NCBI GenBank assembly: GCA_025453975.1 | Contig: JALOPI010000012.1 | Coordinates: 25,228 to 89,227, forward strand | Origin: Syntrophobacteraceae bacterium | Lineage (GTDB): Bacteria > Desulfobacterota > Syntrophobacteria > Syntrophobacterales > Syntrophobacteraceae | DNA: 64,000 nt | Direction: 5' to 3' | Shown here: piece by piece, positions 31,090-41,808 of the stretch | Layout of the letters: the number at the start of each line of letters is the position of its first letter | Position numbering within the stretch: position 1 is the stretch's first letter | Translations under genes and position numbers: made by a program | The notes under the pieces: model-generated | Told to the model about the DNA's origin: nothing | The model's database searches: none | Seen by the model: the letters and a program-made list of their open reading frames with translations, nothing else

Positions 31090-32992
31090 GGTGGACATTC
31101 ATCAGGGCCATTGCGGCCCGCTCGATGCCTTCGGCATCGATGCCGTGAAGGTTTCTCAGGACGGCCTGGCCGCCGTGGGGAACAAAGGTATCCGGAATGC
31201 CGAGCCTCATGAAGCCGCTGGGAGTGAAGAGCGACTCCTGAAGCATCTCGAGCACGGCGCTCCCGAATCCGCCCTGGAGGACATTTTCCTCGATGGTGAT
31301 GACTCGGCCGGTCTTCCTGGCCCAGTGGAGAATCAGCTCCTGGTCCAGCGGTTTGACGAAGCGAGCGTTGATGACAGCCGCCTGAACACCCATCTGGTCC
31401 AGGCGCTCCGCGGCTTCCATGGCCGTCGCCACGGTCTGGCCGATGCCGACGAGCACCATGTCGCTCCCCTCGCGAAGGACCTCCCCCTTGCCGATGGGGA
31501 GGGAATGGAGTGATTCGTCCATTTGAATCCCGAGACCATTTCCCCTGGGGTAGCGCAGGGCGGCGGGGCCGTTGTGCTCCACGGCCGTTTTCAGCATGTG
31601 CTGCAGCTCGTTTTCGTCCTTGGGAGCCATGAGGATCATGTTGGGAATGGGACGCAGGAACGACAGATCGAAAAGCCCGTGGTGAGTCGGACCGTCCTCA
31701 CCCACGATGCCGCCGCGATCCATGGCGAAAACCACCGGCAGGTTCTGGAGGCAGACATCGTGGATGATCTGGTCATAGGCGCGCTGAATGAACGTGGAGT
31801 AAACCGCCACCACCGGTTGGAAGCCCTCGGTGGCCAGGCCCGCCGCGAAGGTGACGGCATGCTGCTCGGCGATGCCCACATCGAAGAACCGATCGGGGAA
31901 CCTGGTGGAGAAGGCATCGAGACCCGTTCCCTGGGGCATGGCGGCGGTGATGCCGATAACCTTGGAGTTTTCCTCGCCCAGCCGGACCATGGTCTGGCCG
32001 AAGACCTGGGTGTAGGAAGGCGGGCACGGCTTGCCGGAATCGGCCCCGCAGCTCTTCCCCGTGGCGATGTCGAAGGAGCCCACGCCGTGGAAGCTCGTGG
32101 GGTCGGACTCCGCGGGCTTGTAACCGCGCCCTTTCTGGGTCATGACGTGGACCAGGACAGGACCTTCCAGCTGCTTGGCCCTCTCGAAGGTCTCGATGAG
32201 CCGGTCCAGCCGATGCCCCTTGATGGGGCCTATGTAATGAAAGTCGAGGGCCTGAAAGAGCATGCCGGGCGTGAAGAAACTGACCAGGGAATCCTCGCTG
32301 CGCTTGAGGATCTGGATGATATTGGGACCCAGGCCTGGGATCGAGCGCAGGACGCTCTCGACTTCTTTCTTGAGGTTCATGAGGGTCCGGTTGGAGAGCT
32401 TGCGGCTCAGGAATGACGAGAGAGCCCCGACATTGGGGGAGATGGACATCTCGTTGTCGTTGAGGACCACGATGAGATTCCGGTTGAGATCCCCGGCCTG
32501 ATTCAGGGCTTCGAAGGCCAGCCCCCCCGTCATGCTTCCATCCCCAATGACCGCGATGGCCCGGTGAGGGACGTTCTTGAGGGAATTGGCCACGGTGATG
32601 CCGAGAGCCGCGGAGATGGACGTGCTGGAGTGGCCGGTCCCGAAGGCGTCGAACTTGCTCTCGGACCGCTTGGGAAACCCGCTCAGCCCTCCATGCTGGC
32701 GAATGGTGTGAAACTGGGACTGGCGTCCCGTCAGGAGCTTGTGGGCGTAGGCCTGATGGCCCACATCCCAGATGATGCGATCGAGGGGTGCCTCGAAAAC
32801 ATGATGAAGGGCCAGAGTGAGCTCCACAACCCCGAGGTTGGGGGCCAGGTGTCCACCGTTCTTGGCCACGGTGCGGATGATCGTGTCGCGGATTTCCTCG
32901 GCGAGCTGCTGAAGCTGGGGAAGAGTGAAAGTCTTGAGCTGGCCTGGGCCGTCGATTTGGGGCAGGAGCGATTTGTCCGTGTTTTCTTTCAA
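31049..32992 (-). CDS. dxs: 1-deoxy-D-xylulose-5-phosphate synthase
   Basis: '[43 protein letters not shown]', '[19 protein letters not shown]', '[23 protein letters not shown]'. Confidence 0.97.
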   Translation of the reverse strand: MKENTDKSLLPQIDGPGQLKTFTLPQLQQLAEEIRDTIIRTVAKNGGHLAPNLGVVELTLALHHVFEAPLDRIIWDVGHQAYAHKLLTGRQSQFHTIRQHGGLSGFPKRSESKFDAFGTGHSSTSISAALGITVANSLKNVPHRAIAVIGDGSMTGGLAFEALNQAGDLNRNLIVVLNDNEMSISPNVGALSSFLSRKLSNRTLMNLKKEVESVLRSIPGLGPNIIQILKRSEDSLVSFFTPGMLFQALDFHYIGPIKGHRLDRLIETFERAKQLEGPVLVHVMTQKGRGYKPAESDPTSFHGVGSFDIATGKSCGADSGKPCPPSYTQVFGQTMVRLGEENSKVIGITAAMPQGTGLDAFSTRFPDRFFDVGIAEQHAVTFAAGLATEGFQPVVAVYSTFIQRAYDQIIHDVCLQNLPVVFAMDRGGIVGEDGPTHHGLFDLSFLRPIPNMILMAPKDENELQHMLKTAVEHNGPAALRYPRGNGLGIQMDESLHSLPIGKGEVLREGSDMVLVGIGQTVATAMEAAERLDQMGVQAAVINARFVKPLDQELILHWARKTGRVITIEENVLQGGFGSAVLEMLQESLFTPSGFMRLGIPDTFVPHGGQAVLRNLHGIDAEGIERAAMALMNVHHGQHLRAIGQAAC

Positions 32993-33047
32993 TGCTCAAC
33001 CTCTCGGAGGAAGCAAAATGGTTTCGATGGCACACGTTTTCGTTGGG

Positions 33048-33950
33048 CTAGGCCCGCCGGACGAGCAGGTACCGTGCGAGGGCCCGAAGGGGCTCCGCGG
33101 CCGCTCCAAAGGCCGCAAGCTCTTGCAATGCCTGTTCCACGTGCTCGCGGGCTGATTCCTTCGAGCGGACCATGCCCAGAAGCGCGGGGTAGGTCTTCTT
33201 GTTCCTGGCTGCGTCCGATCCAGGCTTCTTGCCCATCTCCACGGCGTCCCCTTCGATGTCCAGGAGATCGTCGGTGATCTGAAAAGCGAGGCCGAAATGG
33301 TGTCCGTATCGCCTGAGTCGCGCGGTATCCTCGGGCGAGCCGCCTCCCAGCAGCGCTCCCATTTCAAGGGAGGCCGACAGGAGGGCACCCGTCTTGTGGA
33401 CGTGCATGTATTCGACCGTGGCGATGTCCGTCTCCAGGTTTTCGCACTCCAGGTCGATGGCCTGGCCGCCGATCATGCCCCGGTATCCCGCCGCCTTCAC
33501 CAGGATGCGGATGGCCCTGAGGATTCGGTCCGGTGACTGCCCGGGAGCGTCCTGCAGCCGGGCCACCAGCTCGAAGGCTTCCGTCATGAGGGCATCCCCG
33601 GCCAGGATGGCGATGGCTTCACCGTACACCTTGTGGTTGGTGAGCTGTCCCCTCCGGTAGTCGTCGTTGTCCATGGCCGGAAGGTCGTCGTGAATGAGGG
33701 AATAGGTGTGGATCATTTCCAGCGCGCAGGCCGCCGGCATGATGGGCCGGGAGTCCCCGCCCACGACCTCCGCGGCGGTCAGGCACAGAATGGGCCGCAG
33801 GCGCTTGCCTCCGGCGAAAAGGCTGTAACGGGCCGCTTCGATGATACTTCTCTGAAGGCCCGTGGGGGGTGGCAGGGACGTCTCGAGGGCCGCTTCCACC
33901 TCTCGTTTTCGCTCGGCCAGGTAAAGCTTGAGATCGAAGACTTCGTGCAT
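33048..33950 (-). CDS. ispA: Polyprenyl synthetase (farnesyl/geranyl diphosphate synthase)
   Basis: 'GGKRLRPILCL', 'MIHTYSLIHDDLPAMDNDDYRRG', 'FQITDDLLDIEGD'. Confidence 0.95.
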   Translation of the reverse strand: MHEVFDLKLYLAERKREVEAALETSLPPPTGLQRSIIEAARYSLFAGGKRLRPILCLTAAEVVGGDSRPIMPAACALEMIHTYSLIHDDLPAMDNDDYRRGQLTNHKVYGEAIAILAGDALMTEAFELVARLQDAPGQSPDRILRAIRILVKAAGYRGMIGGQAIDLECENLETDIATVEYMHVHKTGALLSASLEMGALLGGGSPEDTARLRRYGHHFGLAFQITDDLLDIEGDAVEMGKKPGSDAARNKKTYPALLGMVRSKESAREHVEQALQELAAFGAAAEPLRALARYLLVRRA

Positions 33951-34201
33951 AAGCCTCCCATGAAATGGTGCAGGGCTCGCCCCCGCCGTTTATGGCATCG
34001 TGCGTCATGGAAGCCGGGCGGGCTCCACGAGGCCGAGCCTCCAACGTGACCGCTTCAGCTCGCGCCTGTACGATTCATGTGAACCCAGCTGTGCTCAGGG
34101 AGTTTTATGGCGTCTGCAAGCAATCATCTGTTTTTTATACCACTCAGAAGATCCCAGTACCATCGTTTTGATATGGAGGTGCCAGGAGCAGCCCCTCCAC
34201 G

Positions 34202-34459
34202 CTATTCCTCCTCCGTCGAGCCGCCGGTGGGGGTATCAAAAGGCATGGTCTGCCATTCCCCCTCGGAATCTTTCATGAGCATCCGCACTTTCGATTCGGC
34301 CTCCTCGAGCTTCTGGTGACAGGCCTGGGCCAGCCTCATGCCCTCGGTGTAGGACTCCACCGCTTCTTCCAGGGGGAGATCCCCGCGCTCCATCTTTTCC
34401 ACAAGGGCCTGAAGCTTCTTCAGGGATTCCTCGAACGGGTCGGTCTTCTTCCTTGCCAT
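34202..34459 (-). CDS. xseB: Exodeoxyribonuclease VII small subunit
   Basis: 'FEESLKKLQALVEKMERGDLPLEEAVESYTEGMRLAQACHQKLEEAE'. Confidence 0.94.
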   Translation of the reverse strand: MARKKTDPFEESLKKLQALVEKMERGDLPLEEAVESYTEGMRLAQACHQKLEEAESKVRMLMKDSEGEWQTMPFDTPTGGSTEEE

Positions 34460-34555
34460 ACGCATCCTTTTGCAAATCCCCGCCAGGCAGCCCCTCGGGC
34501 TGGAGGATGGCCTCGAGGATTCATCTGTCAACACAGCCTTTGCCATGGAGCCTGG

Positions 34556-35941
34556 TCAGGCGCCCCCCGAGTCGTCCTCCTTCGCGGTGACCCGGCATTC
34601 CAGCGCTCCCTGTCCCAGACGTACGCGCACGGGGTCTCCCACCTCGACCTGCGAGCTTCCTCGAATGATCCGTCCATCCGTCACGCTGTAGGCAATGGCA
34701 TATCCGCGGATCAGGACCGCCAGGGGGCTGAGCATGTCCAGCTGGCTTGCGGCACGGTCCAGCCGGAGCCGCAGGAGGCTCATCTGGCTCAGGAACCGCT
34801 GGGTGAGCTCCTTCCCGAGCTGGGCCACCCTTTGGCGCAGGGGCTCGATCTGCCTGGCCGGGTGGCACTGCCCCAGACGCCCGGTCAGATGACCGTGGAA
34901 GGTCCGACGCCGCTCCAGGTCCCGGTGCCAGGCCATCTGCAACCGATCCATCCGGTCATCCAGCATGAGTCTCAGGTCCTCCAGGCGGCGCCTGGGATCC
35001 TTGAGCCCCTTTTCCAACAGGCCAAGCCGATGGCCGTAACGCTCCAGCAGACTCCGCATGCGCTCGGTGACCTGCTCCCGGGAGCGCTCCAGCTCGCGTT
35101 CCAACGATTCCAGGCGCGCCACGACCCACTCGGCGGCGGCCGTCGGGGTGGGGGCACGCAGGTCCGCCACCAGGTCGGAGATGCAGAAATCAATCTCGTG
35201 GCCGACGGCTGAAACGGTGGGCACCCTGCAGGAGGCCAGGGATCTGGCCACCGTCTCTTCGTTGAAGGGCCAGAGATCCTCCATGCTGCCACCCCCGCGC
35301 CCGACGATGACCAGGTCCCAGCCAAAGCGCTCACACAGCGCATCGACGGCACCAAGGGCCGCGGAAATCTCTCCCGCGGCGTCCCTGCCCTGGACCCGCA
35401 CAGGCAGGAGGGTCACCGCCAGCGGATAGGGGCTGCGCTGGAGCATCTTGAGCATGTCTCGAACGGCGGCTCCCGTGGGCGAGGTCACAATGGCGATCCG
35501 ACGGGGACAAACGGGGAGGGGCCGCTTTCGGGACGTCGAGAACAGCCCTTCAGCCTCCAGCCGCTTCTTGAGCTGCTCGAAGGCGAGCTGCAGCGCCCCC
35601 AGTCCCGCGGGCTCCATCACTTCCACGATGAGCTGATACTCCCCCCGCGGCTCGTAGACGCTCACCCGTCCCTGGCAGACCACCTGGAGCCCATCCTCGG
35701 GAACGAACTTCAGCCGCCGATTCTGGGCTCGAAAAAAAACCGCTCGCACCTGGCTCTGGGAATCCTTGAGGGTGAAATACTGGTGGCCTGAGGCCGGTAT
35801 CTTGAAATTGGAGATCTCTCCCTTGACCCAGACGAAAGGGAGGCTGCCTTCCAGAATGGAGCGGATGCGGGAGTTGAGCTCCGATACGGAGAACACCCCC
35901 GTTTCATCGCCGGGAATGGGGTGAAGCAAGGAAACGCTCAT
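34556..35941 (-). CDS. xseA: Exodeoxyribonuclease VII large subunit
   Basis: 'FSVSELNSRIRSILEGSLPFVWVKGEISNFKIPASGHQYFTLKDSQSQVRAVFF', 'VIVGRGGGSMEDLWPFNEE'. Confidence 0.95.
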   Translation of the reverse strand: MSVSLLHPIPGDETGVFSVSELNSRIRSILEGSLPFVWVKGEISNFKIPASGHQYFTLKDSQSQVRAVFFRAQNRRLKFVPEDGLQVVCQGRVSVYEPRGEYQLIVEVMEPAGLGALQLAFEQLKKRLEAEGLFSTSRKRPLPVCPRRIAIVTSPTGAAVRDMLKMLQRSPYPLAVTLLPVRVQGRDAAGEISAALGAVDALCERFGWDLVIVGRGGGSMEDLWPFNEETVARSLASCRVPTVSAVGHEIDFCISDLVADLRAPTPTAAAEWVVARLESLERELERSREQVTERMRSLLERYGHRLGLLEKGLKDPRRRLEDLRLMLDDRMDRLQMAWHRDLERRRTFHGHLTGRLGQCHPARQIEPLRQRVAQLGKELTQRFLSQMSLLRLRLDRAASQLDMLSPLAVLIRGYAIAYSVTDGRIIRGSSQVEVGDPVRVRLGQGALECRVTAKEDDSGGA

Positions 35942-36468
35942 AGGCATCCATCCTGTTGTCCATGCACCCCTTGGGTCAGCCCCCGAGCCTGGTAGCCCGA
36001 GCACTGAGCCCGCGATGCGCTCGATTCCCGCTCCGTCAAGCTCTCTCGGAACAGCTTCGGGTCCATGGCGTCGCGCAGACCTTTGCCCACGAAACTGTGG
36101 GCCGTGATGCTTGGGAAAATGGCGGCCCCTGGAAAAACGGTCAGCCACCAGGCGAGCTCGATGCAGTCCCGGCTCCGGGACAGCATATCACCCCATCCAG
36201 GGGACGTGCCGAAATCGAAGGTGATCACCCGTTTCACCCGGAGTTCATACCGGGGGTGCAGCGGTTCGTCCAGGGCGTAAAGCTGCCTGGTCTGCTCAAT
36301 GAACTGCTTGGAGATGGCCTTTTCGGCCACCTGGCCTCCGCCCGCCATGCGGAGCTTGCAAAGGGCGGGGTTGCCGGGGGCGAGCTGGATGATCAGAAAT
36401 GTGATGAGGGTGATGCCGAGGAGGGTGAGAATGATCTGGAGGAGTCGTTTGATCAGGGTGGCCTTCAT
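35938..36468 (-). pseudogene. Chimeric dipeptide/oligopeptide ABC permease: DppB N-terminus fused in frame to DppC C-terminus
   Basis: 'KRLLQIILTLLGITLITFLIIQLAPGNPA...FDFGTS' (DppB) then 'WGDMLSRSRDCIELAWWLTVFPGAAIFPSITAHSFVGKGLRDAMDPKL' (DppC); stop overlaps xseA ATG. Confidence 0.75.
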
Positions 36469-36861
36469 CGTGGATTTCGAATCTCCCTTCCGCGGAAGCC
36501 CGCTTCCCTTGAGCCCCTTCCGCCACGCAAGCCACCGTCCCGGGTTGAAGGCTTCACCGTTCATGGTGCCGGAAACCATTCTAGCGCTTCCATCGCCCCA
36601 GGACCACAAGTTTTGGAAGAGGAAAAGGGGTTGACGCCTGTGATCCGTCGGCCATACTGAATCCGTCATGATGTGTGACGATGCGGCCATGGCTTCACGG
36701 TGAGCGGCCCCGAAAGGGTGGGGCGGAGCCCGCCAGTGATGGTTGACATGCTCGCGCGGGATATTCTTGGAGAGGGGAGCCCCAGGAGCTCTGGAAAGCC
36801 TGGCCGACGGGCGAGGCGCCGTGAGCAAAGGGCTTGCCTTCACACTGGAGAGGATGAGCAG

Positions 36862-38553
36862 GTGTCAGACATTGAGCATTCCAGCGATGAAGAATGGGAA
36901 AGACTGCCTCCCCTGGAGATCGGACGGAGGCTCATGTCGCTTCCTGCCCGACGAAGGCTGGAGATCATCCTGAGCCGTCCGGACCCTGAGCAGGTCGTTT
37001 CCCGCATGGCGGAGCAGGATTTCTTTCTGACGGTCAAGGAGATCGGCCGTGAGGATTCCCTTCCTCTCCTCGCCCTGGGGACCATGGATCAGCTCGGCCA
37101 TCTGTTCGATATTGAATGGTGGAGGAAGGATACCGTTGTCATAGGCTCCGCCCTGGAGTGGCTGGATCTCCTCCGCCGCGCGGGAGAGGGGAGGCTCCTT
37201 GCCTGGCTGTACCAGGTCGATTTCGAGCTCCTCACGCTGCTGTTCAAGCGTTGGATCCAGGTCGTCATGATTCCGGAGGATGTGGACCTGGTCGAAGCCC
37301 GGGGCGATCTCCCGCCCCACACCATCGACGACCAGTTCTTCTGGGAGTGCAGCTACCCACAGTATGAAAGCCTGGCGCACCATGTGCTCGGTCTCCTGTT
37401 TGAAGCTCACCAGGGCTTCTACCTTGAGCTCATGAACCACATCCTGTGGCTTCCGGATGCCGAGTGCGAGGAGGCGGCCTACCGGTTTCACCGGGGCCGT
37501 CTCGAAGACCTCGGGGTGCCGGATTTCTATGATTCACTGGCCATCTACCGCTCGCCCCGTCCCCAGGAGCTCGGGCGAGGAAGGTTCGCCGCGGAGCCCC
37601 CCGTCGAGGGGGCTGCCCCATCTTTTGCCCTGACCGTGACCGGCGAAGGGGATCTGTTCAGACGCTGTCTCGCGGAGATCGACGACAGGCGTCTTCTCGA
37701 CACGCTGGGGATGGAGCTGGCCAGTCTGGCCAACAAAGTGCTGGTGGCCGACGAGATGCCTCCCGATGACCCTCGGGCTCTGCCGCGCGCCGCCGAAAAG
37801 GCTGCGGCGTATGTCAACCTGGGGCTGACGGAGCGAAGTCAGGACAGCCCGACAGCGGCCCAGGCTCTGCTGAGGGAGATCTACCTTGAAGATCTGTTTC
37901 GGCTGGGGAGCGGGATGGTCTCCAGGGTCCAGCGCCGGGTCGTCGGCCTGATCGAGGGCGGCTGGATCTCCGGCTGGCCGCACAGAATCCAGTGCCTGGA
38001 TCCGGAATGGCATGAATGGGTCGAGAGGATCCTTCAACGGACGCCTCAGCTCCGCCGTGAAGGGGAGAGGTTCGTTGTGGGAGGCCGGGAGGATGTCTTC
38101 AGGACCCCCCGAGATGTTGCAGAAGCTGAGCGCCGGATCGATGTGCTGGTCGTCATGGGGCGTCTCCTGAATTCCCTGCTGGACCAGGAGGGGCCGCCCG
38201 ACTGGGATCTATGGTCCGAAAGCCTGATTTCACGGATGGAGAATGTCACCCTGGGCTCAATGATCTGGACGGCCGCCTCCCGGGCCATCCTCGAAGGCGA
38301 ATGGCGGCTGGCGCCGCTTCCGGCTTCCCAATGGGCCGCTGCATGGCCCGCCCTGCATCCCGCCGATTTCGAGGGCGTCATTGGGAACTGGGTGGTCTCC
38401 GTTTTGAGGGAGCCGGATCAGATCGAGCTGACTCAAACCTACCTGGGCCCCATCCATGACGAGTATGCCCGGCAGAGGCGCTCGATCCTGGAGGCGGGAA
38501 GTGCGGTGCCGGACCCCCGGCTCATGGGCTTTTTCCTCTTCACCGATGGATGA
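36862..38553 (+). CDS. Uncharacterised protein, likely DUF6178 family
   Basis: Long intact ORF; 'EIGRRLMSLPARRRLEIILSRPDPEQVVSRMAEQDFFLTVKEIG' resembles the family seen in Desulfobacterota; GTG start with RBS. Confidence 0.6.
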   Translation: MSDIEHSSDEEWERLPPLEIGRRLMSLPARRRLEIILSRPDPEQVVSRMAEQDFFLTVKEIGREDSLPLLALGTMDQLGHLFDIEWWRKDTVVIGSALEWLDLLRRAGEGRLLAWLYQVDFELLTLLFKRWIQVVMIPEDVDLVEARGDLPPHTIDDQFFWECSYPQYESLAHHVLGLLFEAHQGFYLELMNHILWLPDAECEEAAYRFHRGRLEDLGVPDFYDSLAIYRSPRPQELGRGRFAAEPPVEGAAPSFALTVTGEGDLFRRCLAEIDDRRLLDTLGMELASLANKVLVADEMPPDDPRALPRAAEKAAAYVNLGLTERSQDSPTAAQALLREIYLEDLFRLGSGMVSRVQRRVVGLIEGGWISGWPHRIQCLDPEWHEWVERILQRTPQLRREGERFVVGGREDVFRTPRDVAEAERRIDVLVVMGRLLNSLLDQEGPPDWDLWSESLISRMENVTLGSMIWTAASRAILEGEWRLAPLPASQWAAAWPALHPADFEGVIGNWVVSVLREPDQIELTQTYLGPIHDEYARQRRSILEAGSAVPDPRLMGFFLFTDG

Positions 38554-38881
38554 GGCCGCCCGGCGGTTTGATGGCCTCGGGACGCTCATGGATCTTGACT
38601 TTGGCGGCATGCTTTTTGATAATGTCGATGAATTTTCAGGCCGTGCTTGCGCCTGGCCCTCGACTGGAGTCGAGGCTTCTGACAAGGGCTCCCGAGATGT
38701 GGGAGCGTCCGCAGCGTGATCCGTTCAAATGACTGTATTCCATCGTTCCAAACCGCGTCCTCACTGAATTTTCGATGTGCCGCCCATCGCCCCCGGGCGA
38801 GGGTCGATGACGGCGGCGCGCGCAGAGGACCGGGGAGCGTTCCGGTAAAGGTCATCAATCGTTTGCAGAGGTGGGACCCCC

Positions 38882-41728
38882 ATGCTTCACCCCAGCGATC
38901 TCATCGGAAAACAGATCGACCAGTTCAGGCTCGACGATTTCATCGCCAAGGGCGCCATGGGCATGGTGTTCAAGGCATTCGACACCGTGCTGGTGAGAAC
39001 GGTAGCGCTCAAGCTCATCTCCAGGCAGCTCCTCGAGGAGCTGACGCAAGAGGAAGTCTCCATCCGCAAGGAGGCTCGGAACCAGCTGATTCAGGAGGCG
39101 AAGACAGCCGGTCGGCTGAATCATCCCAATATCTTGACGATTTACTCTTATGGGGAAACGGACGATTTCGAATACATCTGCATGGAGTATCTTAAGGGCA
39201 GAACGCTGAGCCAGGTCCTGTCCGAAAAGAAGGTCATCGATGTCGATCATTCCATCCCCATTCTCGAGCAAATCCTCCTCGCCCTGGAAGCAGCCAGCAA
39301 GGAGGGGATCGTCCACCGTGACATCAAGCCTTCGAACATCATGATCACCGAAGACGGGCGGGTGAAGGTCATGGATTTCGGGATCGCCAAACTGCCGTCC
39401 TTTTCCATGACCACCACGGGAACCGTCCTGGGTACGCCTTACTACATGTCTCCGGAGCAGATAACGGGGCATAGGGTGGACATCCGGTCGGACATCTTTT
39501 CGGTGGGTGCGGTGCTGTATCAGATGGTCACGGGGGAGCGTCCCTTCGAGGCCACCAATACAGCCACTCTGGCCTACAAGATCGTCCAGGTGGATCCCAT
39601 CCCCCCCGACGTGATCAATGTCCACGTCCCCTACGCCCTGAGCCTGATCCTCAAGAAAGCCCTGGCCAAGGCCCCCTCCGAGCGCTACCAGATCCCGTTC
39701 GAGATGATGCAGGACTTGAAGGCTTTTAAGGAGAAAAAGCCGCTGCCGAGCCAGGTGGGCTCCAGTGCTTCGTCCTCCCATGCGAAGGGCTGGAACGGCT
39801 CCATCATCAAGGATGCGAGGATGGCCTCGGCATCGGCGGGCATCCAGGGATCTCCCGATGGATATGAGGCCGCCGTGACGGGGGAAGTATCGTCGCCCAG
39901 GATTCGCGTCGTCGAATTCCGCCGTCCAGGTGGGGCCGGGGGAACCGGTGAGGCTCCGCAGCCGCCGGTCCATGGGGAAGATGACTGCTGGATATCGCCC
40001 GAAGGCGAAGATCCCACCCTGCAGGCCACCCTGGATGGGGAGCAGCTTCCCTCAACGAGGCATGTGGCCCAACTGGTTCCCAGCCTCATCGGGAGTGAAC
40101 GGTATCCAGCCCACGACCACAAGCGCTATCGGTTCGTCGGCATCCTCTTCGTCCTTGTCGTCGTGGCCGGCTTCTGGTACGTGGCCTTCAATGCCTTTCG
40201 CGAGATCCGGGGAGTGGGCAAGTCACCTGTCGGTTCCGGCGGCACCCTTCCGGATGTGAAGACCCAGCTGCCCGCCTCCGCGGCCCTCTCACCTCCGGCG
40301 ACGAGTCAGGGCGATGCTTCTCCCGGGACTCACGCAGCCTCGTCGTCTGATGAGTCCTCGGGGTCGGCTTCCGTTGAGCGGCTCATCCAGGAGGCCAAGA
40401 GCCTGTGGCCGTCCGATCCCGCAAAGGCCCAGAAGCTTTTGGAAAAAGCCGTCTCGCTGCAGCCGGATCATTTCGAGGCGTCGTTTCAGCTGGCCCGGCT
40501 CCTGGCCCACCGCATGGACTATGCCGCAGCCAGACAGCAGTATGAAAAGACTCTGCTCCTCAATAAGTCAAACCCGGAAGTCTACTTCAATCTCGGGCAC
40601 ATTCATCTCACGCAGGGAGATTACGACGCGGCCATCAAGAATCTCGAAGCCTGTCTGGCTCTCCATCCGAGCTACAAGGACGAGGTTCTCGCCAACCTGG
40701 GGATCGCCTATTTGAAGACAGACCGCCTCGATCAAGCCAGGGAGGCTTTCAGGAAGGCCGTGGAGCTCAATGCGGCCAACGCCGTCGCCAAGGCGCACCT
40801 GGCCGCCCTCTCGTCAGAGGAGGCCGGGGGGAGCGCTCCAAAGCCGACCGAGGAAGGGAAGGCAGCTTCGAGTGTGGATCTGCTGGTGGCTCAGGCCAAG
40901 AACCTGATGGAGGATGACCCGTCCCAGGCCAGGAAGCTTCTGGATGAAGCCATCCAGAGGGATCCCAACGGCTTTGAAGCGATCTTCCAGCTGGGCCGGC
41001 TTCTGACTTTTCAGAAGGATTATCCAGCCGCTATCCAGAACTATGAAAGGGCTCTTTCCCTCAACCCCGCGTCAGCGGACGCCCTTTTCAATCTGGGATA
41101 TATCCATCTGGTGTCCAGGAATTACGACCAGGCCATCCAGTATTACGAATCGTGCCTGGCCCTCGGTCCTCCTTACCGCGACGAGGTCCTCACCAACCTG
41201 GGTCTCAGCCATCTCAAGAAGGCCAATCCGGCCAGGGCACGGAAGCTCTTTGAAGAAGCCCTGGAGATCAACCCGGAGAATCGAGTGGCTCAGGGATATC
41301 TGCGCAATATGGATAAGCCGCGGCAAAGCCGGTTGGACATTCAGTTGCCGGGAGCGCCAGGCGAGGTCGGGAGCCGCCAGGCGCCATCGTTGAGCGCTGC
41401 GGACCCGAAGCCTGCCGAAGCGAAGCCCGCCACTCCGCAGCCGCTGGAGGGGGATTATCTCGTGGAGGGTGTGAATCCGAGCGGCAGCACCTACAAGGGC
41501 AAGGCTTCCTTGAAGCGTGAAGGAAACGGCTTCATCGTCACCTGGGTCATCGCCAACGTCAAGTTCTCGGGAAAGGGCAGCATGAACGGAGACATTCTGG
41601 CGGTGAACTGGCAGACCTCCACGGGTCAGTCCGGCTCCGTGAGCTATCAGCTCGGCCAGGACGGGACCCTGAGGGGAAGCTGGGCCGATGGCATGGGTGG
41701 AGAAACCCTGGTTCCCGTGCGTCGCTGA
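38882..41728 (+). CDS. Ser/Thr protein kinase with TM segment, duplicated TPR block and C-terminal beta domain
   Basis: 'HRDIKPSNIMITEDGRVKVMDFGIAKL'; TM 'FVGILFVLVVVAGFWYVAF'; two homologous TPR blocks; C-terminal 'GSTYKGKASLKREGNGFIVTWVIANVKFSGKG'. Confidence 0.93.
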   Translation: MLHPSDLIGKQIDQFRLDDFIAKGAMGMVFKAFDTVLVRTVALKLISRQLLEELTQEEVSIRKEARNQLIQEAKTAGRLNHPNILTIYSYGETDDFEYICMEYLKGRTLSQVLSEKKVIDVDHSIPILEQILLALEAASKEGIVHRDIKPSNIMITEDGRVKVMDFGIAKLPSFSMTTTGTVLGTPYYMSPEQITGHRVDIRSDIFSVGAVLYQMVTGERPFEATNTATLAYKIVQVDPIPPDVINVHVPYALSLILKKALAKAPSERYQIPFEMMQDLKAFKEKKPLPSQVGSSASSSHAKGWNGSIIKDARMASASAGIQGSPDGYEAAVTGEVSSPRIRVVEFRRPGGAGGTGEAPQPPVHGEDDCWISPEGEDPTLQATLDGEQLPSTRHVAQLVPSLIGSERYPAHDHKRYRFVGILFVLVVVAGFWYVAFNAFREIRGVGKSPVGSGGTLPDVKTQLPASAALSPPATSQGDASPGTHAASSSDESSGSASVERLIQEAKSLWPSDPAKAQKLLEKAVSLQPDHFEASFQLARLLAHRMDYAAARQQYEKTLLLNKSNPEVYFNLGHIHLTQGDYDAAIKNLEACLALHPSYKDEVLANLGIAYLKTDRLDQAREAFRKAVELNAANAVAKAHLAALSSEEAGGSAPKPTEEGKAASSVDLLVAQAKNLMEDDPSQARKLLDEAIQRDPNGFEAIFQLGRLLTFQKDYPAAIQNYERALSLNPASADALFNLGYIHLVSRNYDQAIQYYESCLALGPPYRDEVLTNLGLSHLKKANPARARKLFEEALEINPENRVAQGYLRNMDKPRQSRLDIQLPGAPGEVGSRQAPSLSAADPKPAEAKPATPQPLEGDYLVEGVNPSGSTYKGKASLKREGNGFIVTWVIANVKFSGKGSMNGDILAVNWQTSTGQSGSVSYQLGQDGTLRGSWADGMGGETLVPVRR

Positions 41729-41808
41729 CAGGGGCAAACAGCACGGATTTCTGGCTCTCGTTGCGAACCCTCGGAATGGAGACCACCCGAAACGGAAGGA
41801 TGTGGTGA

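Noticed and set aside
34081-34201. Possible promoter (tataaa on minus strand) in the xseB-ispA gap
   Set aside because: No matching -35 at suitable spacing; too weak to call
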